Of a stretch of DNA of 60,708 nt, positions 60,681 through 60,708 are shown in pieces. A model generated the notes under the pieces. That model had not been told where the DNA came from and did not search any database. It saw only the letters and a program-made list of their open reading frames with translations. The translations under genes were made by a program, and so were the position numbers. Positions within the stretch are counted from its first letter, which is position 1; each line of letters opens with the position of its first letter. Source of the stretch: Stomatobaculum longum (GTDB lineage: Bacteria; Bacillota; Clostridia; Lachnospirales; Lachnospiraceae); contig CAJPKN010000001.1 of the NCBI GenBank assembly GCA_905370385.1, positions 1 through 60,708 on the forward strand. The letters are read 5' to 3'.

Positions 60681-60703
60681 ATTGTCCTAGTTCATCTTAC
60701 AAT
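60681..60703 (-). repeat. Right terminal inverted repeat of IS element
   Basis: The minus strand begins ATTGTAAGATGAACTAGG, partner of the left repeat with four mismatches over 23 bp. Confidence 0.8.
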
Positions 60704-60708
60704 TATCC

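Larger units (their letters stand above)
59584..60703. mobile_element. IS30-family insertion sequence
   Basis: About 1,120 bp bounded by 23-bp imperfect inverted repeats and encoding one transposase. GC content is visibly lower than the surrounding genes, indicating foreign origin. Only 5 nt remain to the right of the element, so its right border and target duplication cannot be confirmed. Confidence 0.85.

Noticed and set aside
59579..60708. Target-site duplication around the IS30-family element
   Set aside because: Left flank ends CTAG and right flank begins TATCC; no matching 2-4 bp repeat is visible and the right flank is only 5 nt.
1..60708. tRNA, rRNA, CRISPR array, prophage or toxin-antitoxin module
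   Set aside because: Intergenic regions were read for cloverleaf-like, repeat-spacer and paired small-gene patterns; none was supported.

Overview
The window is a high-GC (roughly 57-60 % by eye), densely coding bacterial segment of about 60.7 kb. Gene content points to an anaerobic Firmicute, most likely of the family Lachnospiraceae: EFR1-type ferredoxin/flavodoxin, reverse rubrerythrin with PerR, a sodium-pump decarboxylase beta subunit, YesM/YesN-type two-component genes, a trigger-factor-like lipoprotein, Rho and a zinc-type L31. Genus is not determinable from sequence alone; an oral Stomatobaculum/Oribacterium-like organism is a guess. No rRNA, tRNA, CRISPR array, phage or plasmid module was seen. 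The last ~1.1 kb is an IS30-family element of clearly lower GC, and the sequence stops about 5 bases past its inverted repeat, so it may be a contig edge.

Layout. 1-3.6 kb: a MocR-type regulator cut short at its 3' end, convergent with a MoxR ATPase/VWA protein pair. 3.6-17 kb: a histidine-utilisation (hut) region. hutH, an NhaC-family transporter, hutD, a nitroreductase and cstA lie on the minus strand. hutU and hutI are divergent on the plus strand. A large BTAD/ATPase/TPR regulator sits between the two arms, and hutU and hutH share a sequence motif at the same distance from their -10 boxes. The pathway reaches formiminoglutamate; no enzyme for the last step is present here. 17-23.4 kb: Rrf2 regulator, znuACB zinc importer plus an OB-fold-like lipoprotein, a Nudix hydrolase and an EFR1 protein. 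23.5-33.5 kb: O-acetylhomoserine sulfhydrylase, a Na+-translocating decarboxylase beta subunit with a 38-residue partner under a candidate metal-ion riboswitch, then RluA-like synthase, GIY-YIG protein, CysE, HAD phosphatase, a PPIase lipoprotein, M18 aminopeptidase and an S1-domain protein. 33.5-34.7 kb: perR and reverse rubrerythrin (peroxide defence).

35.3-46.8 kb is the most unusual part, a galactose region: galK, then mglB-mglA-mglC, then a response regulator, a sensor kinase and two further periplasmic-binding proteins. MglB appears circularly permuted: the segment that normally begins the mature protein is found at its C-terminus. MglC carries an extra ~225-residue charged coiled-coil before an otherwise normal permease. 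A normal-order galactose-binding paralogue is encoded beside the sensor kinase and serves as an internal control for the permutation.

46.8-59.6 kb is mostly housekeeping: prfA-prmC-DUF1385 protein, rpmE, rho, rarA, a secreted transglutaminase-like protein, an NYN/LOTUS nuclease-like protein, cbiB, deoxyinosine glycosylase, ilvE, class II aldolase and mutY. All functional calls rest on motif recognition and gene context by eye; no database search was run.
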